Positions 1 to 10,606 of a stretch of DNA of 64,000 nt are shown piece after piece. This DNA comes from Cryptomeria japonica (lineage: Eukaryota > Streptophyta > Pinopsida > Cupressales > Cupressaceae): assembly GCF_030272615.1 (NCBI RefSeq), contig NC_081414.1:820875896-820939895 (forward strand), read 5' to 3'. The stretch's first letter is position 1. The number at the start of each line of letters is the position of its first letter. The position numbers were made by a program, and so were the translations under genes. Below the pieces are notes generated by a model. The model was not told where the DNA came from. It did no database searches and saw only the letters and a program-made list of their open reading frames with translations.

Positions 1-692
1 ATTTGTCAACTCATTTATGACCTAGCTATTTCTTTCTCAAGGTCCTCTTACAATCTGATTTCATTATTTCAATCTAGGTGCCAACAACTCCCTAATCTTT
101 CTCTGTCGTTCATTCTTCCTTGAGCCACATTGATTTGTTATCGACCCTTGATTTATGGATGTTTCATTTAATGTTGACTAACTACTCCAATAACCATGTT
201 GATAAAAACTTCACCGACTTTTGCATGTTTGCCACCTCATCTCCATGTGGCATCACATCGACATACACTCATCTCACTGACACAAGGTCAGTTTAAACTT
301 GATGATTCATCAAACTCATACCGGGAGAAGCCCTTACTAGTGAGACCTTTTCCTTCTACTAACTGGTAGTGTACACTACACTAGTAGTACAACTTCACCT
401 TTGATGGTTTGTGATTGCTTTGTCACTCTATCTCTTTATCACAAACATTATCACAAGCAAACAACCAACCTTTATACCGGTTACAAATGGTCATTCCAAC
501 ACACAACTTCATATCACCTCTTACCAGTGATGTAACTAATAGTCTCAATACCTACTTGTCTTCCAACATACTAGTTGGCAAGCCTTCATGTTGATCTTCC
601 TTATGTTGGTTCAATCTTCTTCATACTGGGTTGACTTACCCTACCGGTAGCCTACAATACTGGTTGACATCAATGACAACTCAATGCTAACA
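1..692 (-). mobile_element. Copia LTR fragment, X-like
   Basis: Non-coding. The right end reads TGACAACTCAATGCTAACA, which matches the end of the Copia-X LTR (62215-62246) in layout. The stretch is rich in ACCGGT and its relatives ACCAGT, ACTGGT and ACTAGT, as the X LTR is. No polypurine tract follows at 693, so this looks like a solo LTR or a fragment running off the left edge. The strand is taken from the matching end only. Confidence 0.45.
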
Positions 693-2213
693 ATTTAGAT
701 GGATGGTAGTGTGCCACGTAGACATCTACATGGTGCACAAACCTCCTGATGATTCTCAAATATAGAATGGCATATTGGATGTTAGTTTTTTAGTGATGCC
801 TATCCCTTGGCTTCAGCACATCCAAAATGATCACTCTGGCTCATGCTTGGTCTTTAAAAACCTATCCTTTTGCTCATTCAAACTCTCTTGGCTCTCAAAA
901 AACTCTTTGGACTCTCTAGCTTTTTCCTTATCATCTTTAACTCTTTGAGATCAATATTACACTCTTGGATCTCTCATGACAACAAGTTCATTTCAAGCTT
1001 TGTCATGCTCTTATCTCAAGAGAGGGGTTTGGCTAAAATGCCTTTTCTTCTCAGTTATCTCATATATTCTCAATATTGCTTTGTTATATTTAACAAATCT
1101 TTGGATGCATCTATCATCTAGTTTCGTTTAAATCATTTATCTTTATACGTTATGCAATAGGGATTTTCCTCCATTTGTAATTGCACCCTATGCTTTGTCA
1201 TGCTCTTATCTCAAGAGAGTGGTTTGGTTAAAATTCTTTTTCTTCTCACTTATCTTGTATATTCTCAATATTTCATTGTCATATCTAGCATATATTGGGA
1301 TGCATCTATCATCTAGTTGCATTTAAATCATTTATCTTTATATGTAATGAAGTAGGGGTTTTCCTTCATTTGTAATTGCACGCTGTGCAATTACATGTTA
1401 CATAAGGACCTTCACTTTAGACTGATTGAAGTCATTCATCGTCTATTCATCCTTTTGTCCACATGGATTATCTTGCTAACTTGGAACTTGACCATTATCG
1501 AGTATGTTGACCAATTGGTTGTTAGCTCATAGGTGGTAATTTGAGCATTACGCCTGTGCCCATAAGAGTTTGTAATGCCTCTGTCTGTGGCCATCGACAT
1601 TGGGATTCATTCTAGCAGTTATATCTCATTAATTTTGAGATTTTCTTGGGACTTATTGATCATTTGGAGACTTCTTGAGCTCTTGGCATCCAACCCTCCA
1701 TCTTTCATAATTTTTTTCAACATTCAAAGACCATCATTATAACAACTTCTTGGAGAATATGTGGTGTTGTTCTGTCAAGTGTTGGAGGGGAGTTATCTCT
1801 CCTTGTTTGTTCGCATGTCCTATATTTCTATCTAGATTATGTATTATCTTTTTTGTTTGCATTTATTATATATTTGTTTATTGTTGTTATCATCTGGATT
1901 GTTCGTAGAGGTGGAAACACTGAAATAAGGGTTTGAATTAGGTAGACCTCTAAACACAACCCCCAACATTTTCCTTTGTTGCTTGTGCGTAGGCTTCTGA
2001 TTGAGGAAAGAAGTTCATTTAGTGAGAGGCTTCAATTTGGACCACTTTTGACTTTCCATCATTTAGCAAGATGCTTCAATCGTGGACCACTTTTGACTTT
2101 CTAGCCACCTTTTCCTATATCATTCTAATTTCTTGCATTTTGTGTTGTTTACTTTTCTTATTATCATATCATTTTCTCAGTCATATGGTCATGTCTATAA
2201 CTTCCATATAGGA
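693..2213. other. Non-coding spacer, probable old element leader
   Basis: No convincing reading frame. The stretch holds a two-copy tandem duplication (997-1386) and then AT-rich sequence up to the first ATG of the decayed plus-strand frame at 2214. Its position before that frame suggests an old LTR or leader of the same element, but I found no matching second LTR, so this remains a guess. Confidence 0.35.
997..1386. repeat. Two-copy tandem duplication, 195 bp unit
   Basis: 997-1191 and 1192-1386 align along their length. Both begin GCTTTGTCATGCTCTTATCT and end near TTGTAATTGCAC. The copies differ at scattered bases, so the duplication is not recent. Confidence 0.8.
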
Positions 2214-5200
2214 TGGTAGCACGTCGCACTGGTGTCCCATTTTCGTGCATTCGTCCCAAAGATAGAGGCTTAGCAGAGTCATCTGGAAGTCTTATTTATA
2301 GTGTGTTAGTTTAGTTTTGTACTTTGCATCTCTTGGCTCACCTTTGGCGCTAGTTTAAGTGAGGTAGAGCGAAGGTAGGTTTGTTCCTCAAGGTTCATCA
2401 CCTAGAGGGTAGCAAATCCCATCCTCTATACTTTGGTGAACCTGACGTGAATCCAGTTGCATCATCATTTCTTTTGGTGTTTTGTTTATAATTGCACTTG
2501 AAATATAAAGTAAAAGAAAAAAAAGAGACAAGCATAAATGCATTTCAACTTTGAAAAAACCTTGACTCAACTTCATTCATCACTTAGTATTGTAGACTTG
2601 CGACATTCTCATAGTGTGGTTGAGGTGTTGTACAACTTCTCCATGAGCTTTATGACCTAGACTGCCACATGAGATGTTGTAAGGACTACTAGGAAGATTA
2701 TTCCTATGAATATTTATAGTCCTCCTCAATTAGGTCCGATATTTAACAATCCGCTTCCTGATCCAAATGACAATCTAGCCTCTCACCTTGTTAGGACCAC
2801 TTTGATAAGAGGTCCTTCTCCACCTAACTTACAATATAATTATTAGATTAACACCCTAATAAATTCTCCCCTACCTTCTCCTCCTACTATTGATCATGAT
2901 TCTTCTATCACTATCAAATTTGACCATATTAATATATTAGAGCATAATTTGAGAGACTTCAACCTCTAGTGGTGTCTTTTGTTCCTATGATTGCACTTAG
3001 TGTAGATAAGAAAAAGGTAGCCCTACTATCAAAGTCTGTGGTGCGCCCTCCCTTCAAGGTCCCAATACTGGCCGATAACCCTCAACCTTCTCGATATGAA
3101 AAGGGGAAGTGTTACTCTTGTTCTCATTTCTCATAGCTTGCTTTTTCTTCATAGCCTATGTAGGTACCCTTTATTCCTCCAATTTCTCCTGGATCAAAGT
3201 GAGGTAGCACACTCATTGCTGTGAATTTAGTGCCTATCTTGGGTACACATCCTACTGCATTGGTTGGGGCTTCTCCTATCCTTGACAAGGTTTTAGAGGC
3301 TTCTCCTATGGAGCATGATGCTCCTGACTCTTCCTGAGATTCAGCTCTTGGTCCTCATCTTCATCATAAATAGCGTGTGCATGAGGGTAAGCACTATTGA
3401 TGGATAATGGATTGGGAATGTGATGCTTCTCTATAGTCTGACAGTGTACCTTTGGCACCTATTCTTGTCACACATGTTGTTATGTCTTCAGACACTTCAA
3501 TCTCTCCATCATCTTCGATATTGCTTTTGATTGTTTCAGGGCCTATCAATGAACCTCTCCTTAGAGGGGTGTAGGTCTTCATTTCTCCTTCCTTGGAACT
3601 GCCTCTCATCACCTTATTGTCAAATGTACCTCCCATGTATCAACCATTGGATATGCTGCACACATAGGTGGTGCCTAGTGTTGCTTTGTCTAATCCTTCT
3701 ACCTTGCATCTGCTTCTTCATTAGAGCTTTCTCATGTTAGATTTGTTTGAATTTTGTCATTGATGTCAAACCCAGTGATCTAGTTAGGACCGAATGTGGC
3801 ATAAGTTGTTTTGGTATTGTAGATTGAGTAATGGAAGATAGGTATAGATGTGATATGAACTAGTAAGGCATATATAATCTATTGGAGTCATTTATGGAAG
3901 ATCCTCATCTCTAGATTCCTGTGTTGTGTTTAGCTTGGTTTGTGTATCAATTATATTAATCATAGTAGTTATATCAGTTGTATCTATTGTGTATCTAGAT
4001 GATTATATTATATAGTTTTATATTCCAAAATCTATGGTATTTGTATCTTGAGATTTGGGAGTTGTGCTTGGAGGCTGTGCTTATGGGTCTGAGTCTATGG
4101 TTTCGGTAGACCCCTATTTTGTCCTGTTATTAAGGCGTACATTTTGGTAAATGAAGTTTGTGAAGGAAGCATCTAAGAAGATGGCATAGGCTAACTTATT
4201 AATCTTATTTTTGGTCGAGGCATGTTTTGGATAATGTGTTGATCTGAGAAACATATTATTGTGTAAACCATATATATATATATATAGAAGATATGTAAAA
4301 TGCAAAAAAAAGTGTGTGAAGAGTATGAGATAGAAGAAAGCAGAGTACGTGTGGTATAAAAGAGTAATAGGTATGTGAGTGATAGAGTTGTGGATAGTAG
4401 AGCAATTTGAGTAAGAGAAGTAGTGTATGCATGAAGGAGTATATAGCAGAGTTAGAGTGTGGATAGTGTTGCAGTAATCCTTTATCGGATTTGCTGCATA
4501 TGACTGGTTCGACAGAGTAGTGTAGTAATCCCTTACCGGACTTGCTATAGGAAATTGTGGATAGTGGTACAATGATCCCTTACTAGATTAGCTATGAAAA
4601 CTTTGAGTTGTTATCTAAGCTTAACTTGGAACTGATTTCATGCATTAGGAGATGCAATTTTATCAATTCACTTACTTTCTATAGCAATGGGTATTTCGAC
4701 AGTGAGTCACTTTTGTAATCTAGCAGTGAGCCACCCCATTTTGTAAACACTAGATAAATAGTTATATTATCTTGAGAGGTAACCCTCTTCATGGTTTTTC
4801 CCATTTTGGTTTTCCAAGTATAAAATTCGGTGTTCATTTTGTGGATGTGTTATTTGTTTATTCTACATTTCCTATTTCATGTTGATAAGCTTAATTGATG
4901 AAATTGATATATCAGTAAAATGTTTTAGAAACAATAGGAATACCGATTCACCCCCCCTCTTAGTATTCTTGTCCATTTAACCAATTTGACATCTTAGATT
5001 CCTCCAACCTACCATGGTTGATAGGCAACCTATGCCTCCTATGCAACCTAAATGCAAGTTTGAGCAAGGCCCCATTTTGAAGTTTCATCGGTGCAAATCA
5101 ACTCAGGTATTCTCTTCACCCTTCTCTTTGTCTGCCTCGATACCTATTTCTATGCTTGTTTCTATTTGTGTTGTTGAGAAGGCCTCACCTTCTCCTGAGT

Positions 5201-5520
5201 TTGTCACTACCCCTCTTGCGAAGGCCAACAGTTTAACTCCCTTGTCGCCTCCTTGGACTGAGTCACTTGCTTCCTCTATAGAGGCATGTTTGTTTGACTC
5301 TCTTGAGGATATCCCAACGCTTACTAATATCTTTACACGGTCCTTAAATCTTGCCTCTTATAAGCTTGTGGACATGGATGTTGATGCTACCTCATCCCTT
5401 GCCCTCACTGTTGGAGAGGTTCCGGGTGTTTCCCTCATGATTGTTCCACTTTGGTCTCTCCCTCCTTCCTTGTATGATCAAGATTGGGAGGATGATGACA
5501 TGATTATTGAGGGGTTTTAG
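2214..5520 (+). pseudogene. Decayed retroelement-like reading frame, split by an LTR
   Basis: A plus-strand frame can be followed from ATG 2214 through proline-rich stretches around 2680-3730, with several stops and probable indels. It resumes after solo LTR Z at 4997-5520, where 168 codons from ATG 5014 are open. When Z (3735-4991) and one target repeat are left out, the frame across the insertion is continuous. The downstream protein is rich in Ser and Pro and ends in an acidic tail (residues DQDWEDDDMIIEGF). I recognise no domain. The sequence after the stop (GGGGACAATG near 5788, a G-run at 6120-6126) resembles 3' regions of plant LTR elements, so an old gag-like or accessory frame is likeliest. 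Openness is not evidence of function. Confidence 0.4.
3735..4991 (+). mobile_element. Solo LTR Z, copia type
   Basis: Begins TGTTAGATTTG and ends AATTTGACA (TG...CA). It is flanked by TCTCA (3730-3734) and TCTTA (4992-4996), a 5 bp target duplication with one C/T change. Near the right end it has the C-run followed by TCTTAGTATTCTTG, a block also seen near the end of the Copia-Y LTR. No primer site or polypurine tract adjoins it, so it is a solo LTR. An (AT)n run lies at 4267-4285. Removing it restores the interrupted frame. Confidence 0.75.
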
Positions 5521-6919
5521 GACAGTACCTTCTTTATCTTGTAGCATAGTGTGTGCACATAATTGTGTTCCCCTGTGCTTGTTTTACATGTTTGTTCCCT
5601 CTAGGAGGATCCAGGCTACTCAGTAGGTGCTTGAAAACAAGACACTGACTATATTTGTTTGTTGTGCTCTCCTGGAGGACCTAATTTACTCTGTAGGCTC
5701 TCAAATATAGTGGATTTTTTAGTTTACAACTTCTTCTATCTATTATCTATTTCTTCTATCTATCGTATCTTACTTTTCAATATTTGGGGACAATGCAAAA
5801 CATTGGGGGCATTTAGGCCCTTCCATGTTGACCCAAATTTATATTTTCTCTTTGTCTTCATGTGCTCTTCTTCAGATCCAAGAACTTTGGCATTACGATG
5901 AAACACCCATATGTAGTTATATTACTTATTTTATCTTCTTGCTATGGAATCTAACATTGAATAATTAGATCCCCCTGTGCTCTTGCATTTTTGTTGATGT
6001 TGTGGGTCTTATATGTCATCTACCAAAGATGACATTCCATAGAAACATCTCGCTATGTTGACGCACCACAAAATTTCTTCTCCTTAGAATGACATGCCTT
6101 TCACCCATTCCATTCTAAGGGGGGGATATCATATCTACATACTCTACATCTGGCATTTGTATCTACTTATCTTAGCATTCTTGTTTACCTTGGTGGGGCA
6201 AAAAATGCTTGATCTATTTTATTTATCTAGTTTTCCTTAGTGGGGGCCAAACTAATTAATCTATTTATCTTGTTGCTATTTGTGGGGGTGAATCCACTAC
6301 TTATAAAATCAATCCACAGTGGCCCAATCACATGGCTATCTAGCTGTAAAGTGCAAAATTGGATCCTAGTGACTCCCCACGTAGGAGAGAGAAAGGAAGC
6401 CACTAGGATGATTTTCACTTGGAGATAATTTACATTCAAAATAGGGGCTTGAATCCACTAGATCCAAATCCAAGGGAGATAAGGATGCAAATTCCAATCG
6501 GATTTCAAGGGTTGGATTGTGATTTACCCTCTTTTGTAAATGAGAAAGTTGACTTGTTGAATATGTGGAAAATAGAGAGAAAATGAGTGAAATGAGGAGC
6601 TACCGGTTCGGGATGGCATTGTAACTTTGGATTTGAGCTAACTAGATTGATATGGAACTGCCTTGCAAATTTGGAGAAAATTCATCGGGACCATGGCGGG
6701 CATGTACATGGTCCTCCATAAAATCCACAAAATGAAAAGGGTTCTTTCGTCTCTACAAATGAAGCCCAAACCTTTCAATTATAGCTACGCACCTACAACC
6801 TACAAACATAAAAGAGGGGAAGAAGGGTTATGGATAGGGATTCTACTAAGTCAAACTCTGATTGAGGAATCAACCTTGAAAGAAAGTAATTACAAATGCT
6901 TGAATGCAAACAATAGAAA
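5521..6919. other. Non-coding spacer with retroelement 3'-end features
   Basis: No supported gene. The stretch has a G-run (6120-6126, TTCTAAGGGGGGG) like a plus-strand polypurine tract and sequence typical of plant retroelement 3' regions. Short frames here, such as 6663-6944, have no recognisable domain and recur in the second copy only because the whole segment is duplicated. The segment ends at AGAAA, the Copia-A target site. Confidence 0.5.
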
Positions 6920-7017
6920 TGTTAGGAACCGAAAGGACAACTGAGAGGGGGGGGGTGAATCAGTTGTCAATAAATTTCAACCCAATTATAACTTAATCAA
7001 ACTTAATACATAATACC
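6920..7017 (-). mobile_element. 98 bp end of the Copia-A 3' LTR (duplicate copy)
   Basis: Starts TGTTAGGAACC after AGAAA and matches 25532-25629, the start of the intact Copia-A 5' LTR as read on the plus strand. It breaks at ATACC (7013-7017), where the gypsy-type LTR begins. The same arrangement occurs at 18523-18620. Confidence 0.9.
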
Positions 7018-8560
7018 TGTACGTTAGGAAATCGGAAATCATCACAAGCAAGATAAACATTAATCAATTAGCTCAATCACGAAAGCACTCATTGCAATGA
7101 TCTATCCTAAACACATTCAATAGAGACATAAAGATAAAACATGTAAAAGATTATGCAAACCAGATGTTCCCTTCATGTGGCTCTATTGTTCTTCTTTCTT
7201 CTCCAAATAGTTTTGTTGTAGATCTCACCTTCAAGTGCATAAACCTAATTGAGAAAGCAAGATTGACATTGACACAAGAATACTAGAAGCGTGATTTGAC
7301 AAAGTGATTATAAATTCAATAGTCTGATTACCAATTAGCTTTGATTGATGAAGATCATCCAATTTATAGAAGAATTGGAGAGATGATAAGATTAGCATGA
7401 TTCAATTCAAATGGAAATTGCAAATCAATTATGTCAATTATGACAAATTTATGACAAATTATGCACCTTCTATGCAAAATTTGTTGATTGATGATTTATG
7501 ACAAATTATGACAATTTCTATGTCAAAATTGATTGATTGTCAATTATGACAAATTTATGACAAATTGTCATGTCATTTTCCATGAATTTAGGAGAGAAAT
7601 AGGAGGAATTTGAAATTAGGAATTAGAAAATTAGGAAATTAAGAATTTAGGAATTAAGAAATTGATAGAAATTAGAATTATGTAAATTAATTAATAATTT
7701 GTCATTTATTAATTAATTCACAAAGAGGAATAATTAGCCAATTAAATGAACATTTAATTGCAATGAGAAGACTTAGGATAAATAAACAATTTATTAATCC
7801 TAAAGGAAGAAATGACACACAAGGTTAAATGATGAAATCACGAAACCCTAGAAGACGAATTAGCAATGCGAGAATGACAATTAGGTCTTGACAAAGGATA
7901 ATTGATATCGATTCGATTTGATTTTGGATTGATAAATGACCAATGTGATAAATGATTTGATTGATAAAATGCGCCAATTGACGAGGAACAATGACTAATT
8001 GATCCAAATTGACATAATTGAGACAGACAATGATCAATGATAAATTTATCGCAAGATGACAAAATTGACAAGAGGACAAGGATTGATGACAAAATAGATT
8101 GCAAGACGACAGGATTGAAAATGACCATGATTGATGACAAGATTGAACATGACAACGACCGATGACAAATCGATCGTTAATCGATAAGATTGAAGGATTG
8201 ATAATAAATCGACAAGATTGATAGGAGGACAACGATTGATGACAAATCAATCGCAAGATTGACAGGAGGACAAAACCCTAATTAGGATTGACGATGTCCA
8301 GAATGATGACAAATGAGCATGCACATTGATGCAATAAGATAGAATCGATTAAAATCATGACTGGATAGTGTTGTTGACAAGACCAAATTCGAGAGTGAGA
8401 TAACTAAAGAATGTAGAAGAATGACTCGATGTTCGCAAATGATAAAAACCAAGTACGAATCATAGGAGAAATGTTAATGCAACGCAAAAACCTAAAACGA
8501 GGCAATGCGCAAATGTTAAAGTATGACTCCGCAAGCATTGACTGTTTTTAGGTGTCTACA
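7018..8560 (-). repeat. LARD-B 3' LTR (1,543 bp)
   Basis: Bounded TGTACGTTAGG...GGTGTCTACA. On the minus strand it starts TGTAGACACC directly after the polypurine tract. It is preceded on the left by ATACC, the same 5 bp that flanks the solo copy at 18621-20183. A minus-strand TATA-like TCTATAAATT lies at 7361-7370. An AT-rich block (7600-7760) and imperfect repeats of GATTGATGACAAAT (about 7890-8275) fill the upstream part. Confidence 0.9.
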
Positions 8561-8576
8561 TTTTGCCCCTCTTTGA
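8561..8576 (-). other. Polypurine tract of LARD-B
   Basis: On the minus strand AAAGAGGGGCAAAA directly precedes the LTR start TGTAGACACC. This is the expected primer for plus-strand DNA synthesis and fixes the element's orientation. Confidence 0.85.
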
Positions 8577-8607
8577 GACAATGCGATTTTAAGCATTGTT
8601 TCAAAGA
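8570..8607. other. Hairpin beside the LARD-B polypurine tract
   Basis: Arm TCTTTGAGACAATGC (8570-8584), 8-base loop, arm GCATTGTTTCAAAGA (8593-8607). All 15 positions pair if one G-U pair is allowed in plus-strand RNA. Gypsy-G has a hairpin at the same place with the same outer stem. Confidence 0.7.
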
Positions 8608-10606
8608 ACAATAACAAAAATGCCCCAGACAATAATAATGACATATGCATGCCCCCTCGAGCAGTTGGTCAGAAACATGCAGAAAAGAGGCCAATTGATC
8701 GATAAGAATGATAGGAGACGATAGGATCGAATGGACTGCCAAGACTGATGGAAGAAATGTAACTAAGAAGAAATTAGACAGAGGACAATTAGAGATGAAG
8801 AAAAAATTGCTTTCAGTAATGCACTTTGTAGGTGAGAACCTTTATTTTAATATAGCAAAATGGATGCGTAGCATTATGGCATTGAAGGCCAGAGTTGAAA
8901 TGCAACCCTTTTTGCAAAAGATAGACACATCACAGACAAACAACAATCACAATCAAAAGAAAAGGACCATGAATCATCCCGGCCACTCTAAATCACTTAG
9001 TGACATCATCAAGCAACATAGAAACATGATCGAAGATAAATCAATAGAAAGATAAGATGCACAAATTCCAACAAATCAAACAAACACCTTGATTTTCATT
9101 GTCAAAAGTTGAAAGCATTGATAGGATGATCATGCTATCTGGTTTCAGGGAATGCGGTACCCCGTCTAAGACAAGACATAGTCTGGTTTTGAGTATACCA
9201 CACCTTGTATAAGACTCATGATAGTAGATCTAAGGACAAATGATATTGATGCTGATGTTCGATTGATAAGACAATTTTGATCAGTTTGAATGTCTGGTTT
9301 AATTGAAAAGTTTTATCTATTTAGGCATGATTTTATTAAAGCACAGCATTGGATTGCAAGTTGTTGGATGTATACTCAGTGATCTGTCGTATGCACAAAG
9401 GGAATATTTTTTATTTTGCTTTTCTTTTTGAGATTTTACAATTTTTTTGTGTTCATTTTTTCAGGACTTTATTTGACTTTTTAGGGATTTTTTCAGGACA
9501 TTATTTGATTTTTAGAGATTTGTTCAGGACATTTTTCAATTTTTTTGATATATTTCAGCACAGTTTTCAATTGTTTTTGAATTATTTAAGGACATTTTTC
9601 AATTTTTTATGATTTTTTTAGGACGTTTTTCAATTTTTTTTTATGACTTTGCCCCCAGTGTCTAGCAAGGCAAGGAATATGATAGGTGAATAAATAGGCT
9701 TTCTGAAATGTTGGTGGATAGAGGGAAGACAAAGGCCTTTTATCATGGAAACAATACAGATGCAATTTTCAAGGGCTATTGCATGATGGGACAAGAGATT
9801 GGATATGACAATGTAAAGCAGTGACATGGCATGAGGGACATGTCAAGAGGTTTTTGAAACCATGTTTAAATTTTGCGTCCTTATGTTAGATCAAGATCAA
9901 GGAATGAAAAAGAGTGTATGGATAGTGATAAGATATGGATAGGATAAGCAAGACCAAGAATGGATAAGGGACATGGACTGAAGGTTAGGATAGGATACAG
10001 GGATAGTGGCAGAAAGTTGCAATAAGCCAGGGAATATGGATGAAAGGTTATAATAAGCAAATGGATAAAGACCAAAAGCTATGATGGACTAAAAGCTGCA
10101 AACAAGATGCATAATGCTCATGACGATCCTCAGCCTTGTCAAGATCAAAGGTGGAAAGAGGAAGTGGATAGGAGGGACAATAGGATAATGGAGGGTAATG
10201 ATAGGGGTTCAATAGGATAATGAAGGGCAATAGGATATGAAGGAGGAAACCTGCCCCCAAGTGTGGTATGCAAGAAGTTCATAAATTACGCATGACGCCT
10301 ATTTGCCAGGTTTTCATCACGGTACTTGCCCAAGGCACTTGTTTGCCAGGTTTTCACCAGTGGACGAATTATTTTTGCTTTACTTTTTTTTCTTTTGTCT
10401 TTTTTTTTTTTCTCACTTTTTTCCTTTTTTTGTATTTTGACTTTTTCAATAGAAGATGGACACATGGTAGGGAATGGAAGGACTCAAGCATCTTTTTTTT
10501 TTTTGGATAGTAGCCTTGAAAAAAATGGACCATGACCTTTAAAAGCATGCTCAAAGACGTTGGTAGGATAAGGACATGGAAAATGAGATGAAACTAAGGC
10601 AAGGAT
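8608..10606. other. LARD-B 3' non-coding interior
   Basis: No gene supported. The frame at 8708-9055 (plus) has no recognisable domain and no long-range context. The stretch contains T-rich degenerate tandem repeats (9440-9655), a block shared with the Gypsy-G 3' region around 10300-10365 and a long T-run region (10380-10500). Confidence 0.6.
9440..9655. repeat. T-rich degenerate tandem repeat, ~30 bp unit
   Basis: About six units built around CAGGACATTTTTCAATTTTT. The apparent plus-strand frame 9349-9612 is just this repeat translated into Phe/Leu-rich sequence. Confidence 0.7.

Larger units (their letters stand above)
3824..8560. repeat. Long direct repeat, copy 1 (4.74 kb)
   Basis: This segment recurs at 15428-20183. 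It holds, in order, most of solo LTR Z, the end of the decayed frame, 1.4 kb of spacer, 98 bp of the Copia-A LTR and a complete gypsy-type LTR. In the 507 bp frame the copies differ at about 7 bases by eye; elsewhere differences are similarly sparse, with one roughly 20 bp indel near 8125 versus 19745. The left edge shares TTGA with the other copy. Confidence 0.92.

Noticed and set aside
4114..4572. 152-codon minus frame within solo LTR Z (and its partner at 15718-16038)
   Set aside because: Low-complexity His/Tyr-rich translation of LTR sequence with a microsatellite; no domain, and it recurs only through the duplication.
6663..6944. 93-codon plus frame, duplicated at 18266-18547
   Set aside because: Crosses the Copia-A boundary at 6920, so its end is element sequence; no domain.
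7825..8256. 143-codon minus frame (and 19429-19879 pieces)
   Set aside because: Arises from imperfect GATTGATGACAAAT repeats in the LARD-B LTR; no start context or domain.
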